Assembly: GCA_016208305.1 (NCBI GenBank)
Contig: JACQYI010000007.1
Coordinates: 1-64,000, forward strand
DNA from: Oscillatoriophycideae cyanobacterium NC_groundwater_1537_Pr4_S-0.65um_50_18
GTDB lineage: Bacteria > Cyanobacteriota > Cyanobacteriia > Elainellales > Elainellaceae
DNA: 64,000 bases
Reading direction: 5' to 3'
Shown here: positions 10,901 through 17,142 of the stretch, one piece after another
How the letters are laid out: every line of letters begins with the position of its first letter
Numbering within the stretch: position 1 is the stretch's first letter
The notes under the pieces: model-generated
What the model was told of the DNA's origin: nothing
Database searches by the model: none
What the model saw: the letters and a program-made list of their open reading frames with translations, nothing else
Made by a program: the position numbers and the translations under genes

Positions 10901-12795
10901 TCAAAAGACATCGCATCTCTTGCCGTAAGGATGATATTTCCTGCGTCTCCTTGACCAGAGGTGCTTGCACTGATTTGCCCTCCATTCCTGACAGTAAGAA
11001 CTTCTGTGTTAATTACAATTTCACCTCCCTGTCCGATCGCGAAAGGAGACACCTGGCTAGAAATATTACTGGCAAGCCTAGTGGTGCCCGTTCCAATAAC
11101 AAATCTAATGCTACCTACTCCACTAATAAAAACTGCGTCACGCGCTGTAATTGAAATGTTTCCTGCATTCCCGCGCCTCTCTGTATTTGCACTAACCTCT
11201 GCTCCATCGAGAATCAACAGTCTTCCTGTTGTAATGTTGATTTCACCGCCGTCACCTTGCCCTCCGAAGGGAGACACCAGACTGGAAATACCGCTACTGG
11301 GAGGAATTCTAAACAGTTCGCTTGTCTCGCCTGCAAGGCGAACCTCATCTCTCGCTGTAACCGTGATATCTCCTGCCTTGCCTTGCCCTTCCGTATTAGC
11401 ACTTACTCTGGCCCCATTAGTGACAGAGAGTGTACCAGTCGTAATGTTGATTTCACCGCCCCGCCCAACCGCTCCCCGCAGCACCTGACTTTCTATATTG
11501 GAGTCAGTTCCATCCAGGGAGATATGGTCGCGGGCAGTGATGTTGATCCTTCCCCCATTTCCTTGACCCGCCGTATTGACCCCAACAAACCCTCCGTTGG
11601 TGAGGAAGAGCTGACCTGCCGTAACGTTAATTTCACCTGCTTGTCCAATGGCTCCAGAAGGCAAGTCGGTAAAAAAACGGCTAGACACCCCGCTGGAAAG
11701 TGCAGCATAGCCATTCAGGGAGATCGAACCTGAGGCAGTAACGGTTATATTCCCAGCATTTCCAACACCAAAGGTCGTATTCAGAACCAGTACCCCATCA
11801 AGGTCAACGTTTTCTGTAGTGTTGATAGTAATATCTCCCCCTTGGGCACCCGCAGTCCCCGCACCTCGCGCGATTCCTGATTGAATTAATGTTTGAGCTT
11901 CCGTAACCCTGAAGTTTCGAGCAGTAATCGCAATACTTCCACCACCACCCGCAGCAACGCTAACGAGGGCATCATTGCCGATCACTACATCAGCTCTTGA
12001 GAGTCCATCGGGCACACTCAACCGCCACTCTTGCCCCTGTCGAGTCAGCCCTACCTCACCTGCGGCTGCAATTCCTGCTAACTCCACCCGTCCACCTGGT
12101 GCGACCAGTCCTACCCGATCAGATAAATTCATTCCGGCTCTGAAATCAATCCGAGTGCCCTGAATGTTGACAGTGCCACCTGCCAGGGTTAAGGTCTGAC
12201 CGTTAGGCATCTGTAAATTGGCTTGCTGCACTTGAATTGCACCTAGACTGCTGCCATACTGCAAACCGATCGGCGCATTCACAGTTAACAATGGGGGCGC
12301 TTGCGGATCAGTTGTACCAAAGGCAAAGCCATTATCAAATAAAAAGCTGTCTGCTGTGCTAGTAATAAATGATCCACGTAGATCTAACTGAGCATTGGGA
12401 CCAAACAAAATACCGTTAGGGTTCAGCAAAAACAAATTGGCAGAACCATCTACACCTAACGTGCCGAGAATATCAGATCGAGTGCCTCCTGTGACACGAG
12501 TGAGAATATTAGCAACACCTTCGGGATTAGCGAAGTAAACTCCACGTCCTTCATCAATATTGAACTCTCGAAAGCTGTGAAATAGATTAGCCCCCCGTCT
12601 CGCACCACCATTAATGCGATTACTGAGACGATTGTTAATAACCTCATCGGGAGAAACAATCGATTGATCATTCCCCAAGCTATCATCGGCGATCGGGACA
12701 CGCTGTGCTACTGCCGGGAGGGGTAAAAGGGCGAGCGTGCCACTGATGAGGAGCGATCGAAATAATTCATACCAACGTGCCTGACTTTGAGCCAT
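7924..12795 (-). CDS. Large two-partner-secretion exoprotein, filamentous haemagglutinin-like
   Basis: This is a 1623-residue paralogue of the neighbouring exoprotein. It has a signal peptide (cleavage near PAVAQ), the TPS domain at about 45-165 with NLFHSFREFNI and LFLLNPNGILFGP motifs, and more than a thousand residues of beta-helix repeats (GNAGNITV, AISASTSGQG and similar). The same C-terminal signature is present, with SFVITGRGGLPP and DAIQVDLV. The ATG at 12795 follows an AGGAGG site 11 nt upstream. It is the first gene of the minus-strand cluster that ends with the TPR-CHAT protein. The likely role is a long rod-like surface adhesin or matrix protein. The partner pore is not in the window. 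The promoter should lie between 12796 and 12998, a region shared with the divergent small-gene cluster. Confidence 0.9.
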   Translation of the reverse strand: MAQSQARWYELFRSLLISGTLALLPLPAVAQRVPIADDSLGNDQSIVSPDEVINNRLSNRINGGARRGANLFHSFREFNIDEGRGVYFANPEGVANILTRVTGGTRSDILGTLGVDGSANLFLLNPNGILFGPNAQLDLRGSFITSTADSFLFDNGFAFGTTDPQAPPLLTVNAPIGLQYGSSLGAIQVQQANLQMPNGQTLTLAGGTVNIQGTRIDFRAGMNLSDRVGLVAPGGRVELAGIAAAGEVGLTRQGQEWRLSVPDGLSRADVVIGNDALVSVAAGGGGSIAITARNFRVTEAQTLIQSGIARGAGTAGAQGGDITINTTENVDLDGVLVLNTTFGVGNAGNITVTASGSISLNGYAALSSGVSSRFFTDLPSGAIGQAGEINVTAGQLFLTNGGFVGVNTAGQGNGGRINITARDHISLDGTDSNIESQVLRGAVGRGGEINITTGTLSVTNGARVSANTEGQGKAGDITVTARDEVRLAGETSELFRIPPSSGISSLVSPFGGQGDGGEINITTGRLLILDGAEVSANTERRGNAGNISITARDAVFISGVGSIRFVIGTGTTRLASNISSQVSPFAIGQGGEIVINTEVLTVRNGGQISASTSGQGDAGNIILTARDAMSFDGVIGSNGSASGTASIVKTGGVGQGGNINIMAGSLSFMNGAGVASSTSGQGDAGNITLTARDAMSFDGIDSDGFPGGAFSSVNSGAIGQGGDIRITADSLSIANGAQVNAATSGQGRAGNIVFDAPTLTVAGNAQVLAETSSTGNGGSILVNAPTSVDLRRTNGASPVLSVETSGAGEAGDITINTPSVTLAEQARITATATDTATNPQGGGSITINASRLNLAGTVGVFAQTQSQSPAGTLTLRPDNNQPNLNIDLSGGAQISASTSSSGRGGDLFVTAPEAIAIQGDGRLSVETTGTGIAGNIEITAPRLTIADGAAVSASTSNTGQGGNLLVNAPVSVLLSNQGRLLTESTGSGRAGNLNINTPRLTLQQGSAISASNQLSAGGDVQLQDLNLLSLDRSSITASTQAGQGGSLQITTREGSKIALDSRSRLAAEATNGGNAGSLTVNNAGRLTLQGRSSATVSSRERGTAGNLTINAETVVLNNGSTIVGTTEAGRGGNINLSIVESLQLNNNSQISAATQSGQGGDITLQDLDSLQVRNSLISAESKTGQAGQLRVNASNSVLLNGATTQENNRVGLSVQSRGGSAGTLSVTTNALSIQNGAAIAVSNIREGNAGDLTINARDISLNRGNITGTTAAGTGGAIQLGGVNLLQLNNQSVISASTNMGRGGSLSINTTNGGDITLSDNSRLAAEAKNGGRAGTLSLNNSGTLNVATRSSITVSSREGNAGNLSINAASVVLDDGTLEAIAGTGNGGNITLNASGRLLQLSNRSQISAQARNNASGGNVTLGVPNGFVVANPFENSDILANAEGQGNGGNIDITTQTIFGLSERNPLSPLSDINASSQFGLDGAIALNTLSTDPTQGLVALPENVAPPNQIDQRCATGSGRAVDEQGSFVITGRGGLPPDVDEALSRDAIQVDLVTVEAAGTVSNRPVALSKTDATSTAIVEAQGWITMANGDVILIGAVPTTIPLHSQHTSSCSAQQLTN

Positions 12796-12916
12796 ATCAG
12801 CATTAGCCTCCTCAAAAGTAGACGCTGACTGAACAATAAATCATCCTCGCCAAAATGTCGATAGAAGCTTGATTTTTGCAGTGTCAGCACTCTTTACGGT
12901 CATGCTCACGCTTTAA

Positions 12917-12948
12917 CTGCATCAGTTCAAAACATCGACATCTACTAA
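12917..12948 (+). promoter_or_regulatory. Bipartite upstream element, copy A
   Basis: The element starts with CTGCATCAGTTC, followed after AAAACATC by a weaker second block, GACATCTACTAA. It lies 50 bp before the ATG of the 33-residue gene. The first block overlaps a small inverted repeat (AACTG, CAT, CAGTT). Three other copies occur at 13862, 14469 and, on the other strand, 22178. The two-block form suggests -35 and -10 elements of an alternative promoter. That reading is inference. Confidence 0.6.
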
Positions 12949-12998
12949 TTGAACATAGGAAGGCAAGCTCGATTCGGACAAACTCTAAGGAGGAAATC

Positions 12999-13100
12999 AT
13001 GTCTACGAACCCCAAGCAATCCATCAAAAGGATGGTCTTGCTATCGTTCAGCACGTTGATTATTGGGGGTTCTACTGTATTTGTTTTATCTGTTTTATGA
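12999..13100 (+). CDS. 33-residue membrane or leader peptide
   Basis: The gene has a strong AAGGAGG ribosome site 5-6 nt before the ATG and encodes a 33-residue protein with a basic start and one hydrophobic segment (about 13-33). Its first residues, MSTNPKQSIK, match the start of the exported 91-residue protein at 13999 (MSTNAKQSTK), and both genes carry the same upstream element. It looks like a duplicate of that gene reduced to its signal-peptide part, or a genuine small membrane protein. I know of no family for it. Confidence 0.55.
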   Translation: MSTNPKQSIKRMVLLSFSTLIIGGSTVFVLSVL

Positions 13101-13273
13101 AACGTATGCTCACAAATAATCAGTAGTGCTGTTATGTATTACAACGCAATGCTGAGGGAACAATTAATGCTTCCTTAACAGCAGCCCTGAAGCTTGATGA
13201 ACTGATGAGGTTTAACCAAGTTAACCCAAATGTTCAACCAGGTAACCTTTCAACTTCCCAAGGAATTTTAATC

Positions 13274-13552
13274 ATGAAACTCACTTTTCGCGGCCACTCT
13301 TACAAATTTCCTACTCCAATCGAGCCTTGCTCTGATGCTGCAAATCAATCCAGCCTAAAACTGATTTATCGAGGTCACACATACCATGCCACTCCACGTC
13401 TTGTAGTGGCATCTGAAGGGGTTAAGCTATCTGGTTCAACGGTGACTCTAATCTACCGGGGCAATACTTACGATCGTCAACTTCAATCCCCCAAACTCTA
13501 TCAAAAGCCTCGTGCGATTAACTCGCATTATCAAATTCTTGGAGAGGGCTAA
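13274..13552 (+). CDS. DUF4278 protein with three YRG repeats
   Basis: The 92-residue product carries three copies of the DUF4278 signature: LTFRGHSY at the N-terminus, LKLIYRGHTY near residue 36 and VTLIYRGNTY near 65. DUF4278 is a cyanobacterial family of unknown function, usually with one such motif at the start; three in one short protein is unusual. The ATG at 13274 is preferred over an in-frame ATG at 13205 because the signature begins exactly there and AAGGAA lies upstream. The stop codon directly abuts the next start (TAAATG), so the two genes are probably translated together. Confidence 0.75.
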   Translation: MKLTFRGHSYKFPTPIEPCSDAANQSSLKLIYRGHTYHATPRLVVASEGVKLSGSTVTLIYRGNTYDRQLQSPKLYQKPRAINSHYQILGEG

Positions 13553-13786
13553 ATGCAAAGCGGCGTAAGCACCTTTAACCCAGTTACTTCTATTCAGAAC
13601 AACTCAACTCAGCATACAAACATTGCTCTGATAGATGTTTTCAGCGTGATGATGGCTATCGCCTTTCCTGCTGTGGTGATTGTAGCGATCGGGAGTTACC
13701 GCAAACACCGGGCTAGGGTTTTGCGGCGGCAAATTCAACATCTGAATCGAGTATGGCAGCTTAGCTCTAGCCAAAAAATGTCTTAA
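13553..13786 (+). CDS. Small single-pass membrane protein of unknown function
   Basis: The 77-residue protein has a polar N-terminal segment, one strong membrane helix at about 27-47 and a basic C-terminal tail with several Arg and Lys residues, which suggests the C-terminus is cytoplasmic. Its ATG directly follows the stop of the DUF4278 gene, so coupling to that gene is likely. I do not recognise a family. Confidence 0.6.
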   Translation: MQSGVSTFNPVTSIQNNSTQHTNIALIDVFSVMMAIAFPAVVIVAIGSYRKHRARVLRRQIQHLNRVWQLSSSQKMS

Positions 13787-13861
13787 TCCCGCTACGGCGG
13801 AGTTATCCAAAGCTTCAGATCATGTTGGATTTCACAAACTTTAGCTCAATCAACAAACTAA

Positions 13862-13893
13862 CTGCATCAGTTCAAAACACGGGCACCTATCAA
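13862..13893 (+). promoter_or_regulatory. Bipartite upstream element, copy B
   Basis: CTGCATCAGTTC is followed by AAAACACG and then GGCACCTATCAA. It lies 105 bp before the ATG at 13999. Similarity to copy C extends to the left as well (CAATCAACAAACTAA compared with CAATCAACCAACCAA), so these two copies probably arose by duplication of a larger leader. Confidence 0.65.
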
Positions 13894-13998
13894 TAGATAC
13901 ACACAGCCAAGGTTTTGAATCAGTTCTAAACACTGGATTGATCTCAAACAAACTAAAGCGAGTGTCCAACCCAACTCTATTCCTTAAAGGAGAAAATC

Positions 13999-14274
13999 AT
14001 GTCTACTAACGCTAAACAATCCACGAAGAACAAATTGGCTCTATTTTTTGTTGGGACAACGTTAGCAGCAACCAACGTTGCTTTACCAGCTGTAGCCCAA
14101 TCGGGAACTCAGGAATTTGGGTGGCTTTCCGAAGAAGTACAAAACGATCAACATCGTTCAAACGAGTTCTGTCGCTGGTGGTACAACCAATATGTCAATG
14201 ATGGAACGCTAGCGGGGGGAGGTCGAAACGTTCGGGCTAATCTTAGCTCCAAGCGGTGTCTCGTTGATTATTAA
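13999..14274 (+). CDS. Small exported protein of unknown function
   Basis: The 91-residue precursor has a typical signal peptide (hydrophobic core at about 13-30, likely cleavage after AVAQ at 34). This leaves a mature protein of about 57 residues with two cysteines, Cys54 in EFCRWW and Cys87 near the end, which could pair outside the cytoplasm. The ATG has an AAAGGAG site upstream. It shares its N-terminal start and its upstream element with the 33-residue gene at 12999. I recognise no family. A strong hairpin follows at 14335. Confidence 0.65.
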   Translation: MSTNAKQSTKNKLALFFVGTTLAATNVALPAVAQSGTQEFGWLSEEVQNDQHRSNEFCRWWYNQYVNDGTLAGGGRNVRANLSSKRCLVDY

Positions 14275-14334
14275 CTCCACACACAACACTTTTATAAATA
14301 AGACTTGTATAGCGCCAGGCGCTTAAATTCAACG

Positions 14335-14383
14335 AATATTTTTTCTAAAAGTCTCGCTCCGTGAGACTTTTAGAAAAAATATT
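14335..14383. terminator. Perfect 21-bp stem hairpin with GCTCCG loop
   Basis: Two perfectly complementary 21-nt arms (from AATATTTTTTCTAAAAG to its reverse complement) flank a 7-nt loop, GCTCCGT. It sits 60 bp after the stop of the 13999 gene. It can terminate transcription in either direction, since each arm has its own A/T tract. The GCTCCG centre recurs in other intergenic palindromes of this window (38834, 38873, 42165), so it may belong to a repeat family. Confidence 0.75.
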
Positions 14384-14468
14384 GTCCTAACCTGATTGCA
14401 TGGAGCTATGTCCTTGCGTGGGAGCCCCCCTACACATTCCCATCTCTCTCAATCAACCAACCAACTCA

Positions 14469-14500
14469 CTGCATTAGTTCAAAATATGGGCACCTATTAA
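14469..14500 (+). promoter_or_regulatory. Bipartite upstream element, copy C
   Basis: CTGCATTAGTTC is followed by AAAATATG and then GGCACCTATTAA. It lies 157 bp before the ATG of the CAP-RTX gene at 14658. The second block is an excellent match to copy B and a good match to copy D. The long distance to the start codon implies a 5' leader of over 100 nt if this is the promoter. Confidence 0.65.
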
Positions 14501-14657
14501 CTTGATGTACGCAGTGAGTGCTTCAGATAATTTTCAAACACTCAGTTGAATTGATTTCTCGGACTGTTCATTGGCGATAGCAAGTTTGTCAATCAACAAC
14601 CACGCATTATTCCCTTTTTTATCACCGATTTGCAACACAAATTAAGGAGTAATCATC

Positions 14658-16256
14658 ATGGCTACTACATCAAATCTCACTTTCATTACCGAGGTTCTCA
14701 GACTAACCAACGAGTTTCGCGCTCAAAATGGTTTGGCTCTGCTCACAGCTAATCTAGAGCTAAATGCCGCAGCCCAAGGTCATTCAGAGGATATGGCTGA
14801 CCAAGACTATTTCGACCATGTTGGCAAAAATGGCTCTAGTTTCTCAGATCGTGCCAAATTAATCGGGTATGAACCCGCGACAGGCGAAAATATTGCCGCT
14901 GGCAATCCCACTCCTGAATCTGTAGTGCAGACGTGGATTGACAGCCCTGGACATCGCGCCAACATACTTAACCCCAGTTCTACTGAGCTAGGAGTCGGCT
15001 ATGCCTATCTGGAGAACGACACGGGGTCAACTAACTACGGTCATTACTGGACGCAGGTGTTTGGTACTGGTGACACTAATCCTGCTACGAATTTGCCAGA
15101 GCCGCCAGTGGTTGAGCCACCAGTGGTTGAGCTGCCGCCAGTGGTTGAGCCACCAGTGATTGAGCTGCCGCCAGTAGTCAACCCGCCAGTGGTTGAGCCA
15201 CCAGTGGTTGAGCTGCCGCCAGTAGTCAATCCGCCAGTAGTCAATCCGCCAGCGGTTGAGCCACCAGTGATTGAGCTGCCGCCAGTAGTCAATCCGCCAG
15301 TGGTTGAGCTGCCGCCAGTTGAACAACCTGCATTTGCAACTGAGGGTGATGATGTGCTGCTCAGTTCCAGTGATCAAGGAATCTCAGTATCCGGGCTAGC
15401 AGGCAACGATCGCGTCACAGGGGGATTGGGAAACGACACCTTAGATGGCGGTGCAGGCGATGACACGATCGGCGGGGGGGCAGGTAAGAATGTCATGTCA
15501 GGAGGGCTAGGCAATGATTCCTATACCATAGATAGCAGCGTCGATATCATCACTGAAGCAATTAATGAGGGCAATGATACAGTTCTCGCATCGACTAGCT
15601 ACACATTATCTGACAATGTAGAAAATTTGACGTTAATCAGTACCAATGTTGTTGATGGCACAGGCAACAGCCTCAACAATATTATGACTGGCAATGCGGC
15701 CAATAACTATCTCTATGGTGGGGATGGCAACGATCAGGTTAATGGTCAGGCTGGCGATGACTATCTTTATGGTCAAGCGGGTGATGACTTGCTCAACAGT
15801 GGAGAAGGAATAGATTGGTTGGTGGGAGATTTAGGAGACGATATTCTCTCAGGTGGTGCTAGCAATGATCGGCTGTTTGGCGGCTTGGGCAATGACACGT
15901 TGATGGGAGACAAGGGCAGAGATCGCCTGACGGGGGGTGCTGATGCCGATCGGTTTGTGCTGAGTCCGTTAGACAAGAATTTTGACACTATCACTGATTT
16001 TCAATCGAAGCATGGTGACAAAATCGCGGTTTCCACTAAAGGACTAGGGGGACGACTCAAGCAGGGGAATCTGTCGTCCACTCGGTTTACCCTTGGCTCT
16101 GCTTCTGAGCATACAAAGTCTGATTTTATTTATGACAAGTCATCGGGACGCTTGTTCTTTGATGTGGATGGAATGGGAGGTCAGAAGCAAGTGCAGCTTG
16201 CCCAATTAACGGCTGGGACAGCACTTGCCAGCGGCAATATCCTTGTAATGGCGTAG
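14658..16256 (+). CDS. CAP (SCP/PR-1) domain fused to RTX calcium-binding repeats
   Basis: The N-terminal CAP domain (about 10-138) has the bacterial pattern: His42 and His54 near YFDHVG, Glu77 in GENIA and the SPGHRANIL motif with His99. A proline-rich linker (about 150-225) of PPVVEPP and ELPPVV repeats follows, then RTX nonapeptides of GGLGNDTLDG type (about 240-440) and a C-terminal domain with FDTITDFQ and DFIYDKSSGRLFFD. There is no signal peptide. RTX proteins leave through a type I exporter using a C-terminal signal, so an extracellular location is likely. Bacterial CAP proteins have mostly unknown targets; some bind or cut matrix material. The ATG follows AAGGAG. It is the last plus-strand gene of the cluster and carries upstream element C. 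Confidence 0.85.
   Translation: MATTSNLTFITEVLRLTNEFRAQNGLALLTANLELNAAAQGHSEDMADQDYFDHVGKNGSSFSDRAKLIGYEPATGENIAAGNPTPESVVQTWIDSPGHRANILNPSSTELGVGYAYLENDTGSTNYGHYWTQVFGTGDTNPATNLPEPPVVEPPVVELPPVVEPPVIELPPVVNPPVVEPPVVELPPVVNPPVVNPPAVEPPVIELPPVVNPPVVELPPVEQPAFATEGDDVLLSSSDQGISVSGLAGNDRVTGGLGNDTLDGGAGDDTIGGGAGKNVMSGGLGNDSYTIDSSVDIITEAINEGNDTVLASTSYTLSDNVENLTLISTNVVDGTGNSLNNIMTGNAANNYLYGGDGNDQVNGQAGDDYLYGQAGDDLLNSGEGIDWLVGDLGDDILSGGASNDRLFGGLGNDTLMGDKGRDRLTGGADADRFVLSPLDKNFDTITDFQSKHGDKIAVSTKGLGGRLKQGNLSSTRFTLGSASEHTKSDFIYDKSSGRLFFDVDGMGGQKQVQLAQLTAGTALASGNILVMA
15102..15327 (+). repeat. Proline-rich tandem repeat inside the CAP-RTX gene
   Basis: Short units built from CCGCCAGTGGTTGAG, CCACCAGTGGTTGAG and CCGCCAGTAGTCAAT alternate about fifteen times and encode PPVVE, PPVIEL and PPVVN. 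Such low-complexity units can change in number by slippage and would lengthen or shorten the linker between the CAP and RTX domains. A long open frame on the opposite strand is only a by-product of this repeat. Confidence 0.85.
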
Positions 16257-16289
16257 TGAAGAATAGCTGCTTACTGACTTCACTCTAGC

Positions 16290-16335
16290 TAAAAATGTCT
16301 TGTTGTAGGGCGCGCCCTACAACAAGACATTTTTA
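16290..16335. terminator. Perfect 46-bp palindrome between convergent genes
   Basis: The two 23-nt arms (TAAAAATGTCTTGTTGTAGG and onward) are exact reverse complements with no spacer and the centre GGGCGCGCCC. It lies between the stop of the CAP-RTX gene and the stop of the converging DUF928 gene. With an A-tract on one side and a T-tract on the other, it should work as a bidirectional terminator. Confidence 0.85.
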
Positions 16336-16395
16336 ATTGCTGGGCTAATATTGCAACAGGTCGGGGTTAGAGTTAATCAGCCGTGATCAGCGGCT

Positions 16396-17142
16396 CTAAG
16401 GTATGACGATCGCCTCACCTGCCACACTCTCCAGTCCGATCGCCCTTAACAACTCTGCCCAAGCAGAATCTCCCGAATTAGCGCGACGCTGTTCCGCCGC
16501 TGTGCTTAACGCCTCAAACCAAAGTCCTTGAGCCGCATAGAGCCTTACCTGTTGCGGCAGCGTTGCCGTTTTAAGTTGCTGAGTTAAATCAGACGGTAGT
16601 GATTCTCGTTGAATCCAGCCATCGACAAAGGAATCTGGCGGTGAAGTCGAGCGACAGTAGAGTTTGAAGAACCAGTGGTACAGCTTGCCTGCCTCCAACG
16701 GAGCACTAGTTGCGGGTAGCGTCACACTCAAAATACCTGCTGTTTCAGGCAGCACCATATCAGATTGGTAAATCGAATTGCCATCTTGATCTTGCAAGAC
16801 GAAAGTCGCAGTTGATGAAGAACGGTAGGGCACATAAAACCAAAACGTAGGACGTTCAGCCGCAGTTTTTCCAAACACCACCGTTGAACTTGCTGTTACC
16901 TGAGTTGGGACTAGAGCCGTCAGCGTGAGTTCAGATGCATTGGTTTCGTCCCCGCTACAGCCCCGGCTACCTGCATCCGCACGCCGTCCGGGTCGCCCAG
17001 TGCTGGGCGGGGGTGGCGCATTGAAGACGATCGGATCGTTGGCATTGGGTAGAGTGGGTACTGCTTGAGCCTGTCCCTGGAAACTGCCGGATAGGGCAAC
17101 CCAGAGAGCGATCGCCAATGGAACCTGTTTAAGGTGAGTCAT
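16396..17142 (-). CDS. DUF928 domain exported protein
   Basis: The 248-residue protein begins with a signal peptide (about 1-27, ending GQAQA). It contains the DUF928 pattern: a GRRADAGSRG segment, LTALVP near 83, a PTFWFYVPY core and YHWFFKLYC. DUF928 is a cyanobacterial family of unknown function repeatedly found next to CHAT-CHASE2 genes. The start overlaps the stop of the CHAT-CHASE2 gene by 4 bp (ATGA), so the two are translationally coupled. It is the last gene of a four-gene operon and should act in the periplasm, on the same side as the CHASE2 sensor domain. Confidence 0.85.
   Translation of the reverse strand: MTHLKQVPLAIALWVALSGSFQGQAQAVPTLPNANDPIVFNAPPPPSTGRPGRRADAGSRGCSGDETNASELTLTALVPTQVTASSTVVFGKTAAERPTFWFYVPYRSSSTATFVLQDQDGNSIYQSDMVLPETAGILSVTLPATSAPLEAGKLYHWFFKLYCRSTSPPDSFVDGWIQRESLPSDLTQQLKTATLPQQVRLYAAQGLWFEALSTAAEQRRANSGDSAWAELLRAIGLESVAGEAIVIP

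Noticed and set aside
4112-11733. Many open frames on the plus strand across the two exoprotein genes
   Set aside because: They are antisense shadows of repetitive, GC-biased beta-helix coding sequence, with no ribosome sites or recognisable domains.
12796-12916. Possible copy of the bipartite element on the minus strand before the exoprotein operon
   Set aside because: I read the complement for CTGCATCAGTTC and found only TGACACTGCA, so the exoprotein operon appears not to carry it.
15027-15377. Long frame on the minus strand rich in Trp, Asn and His
   Set aside because: It is the antisense of the proline-repeat linker of the CAP-RTX gene; its composition is a by-product of the repeat, and there is no ribosome site.
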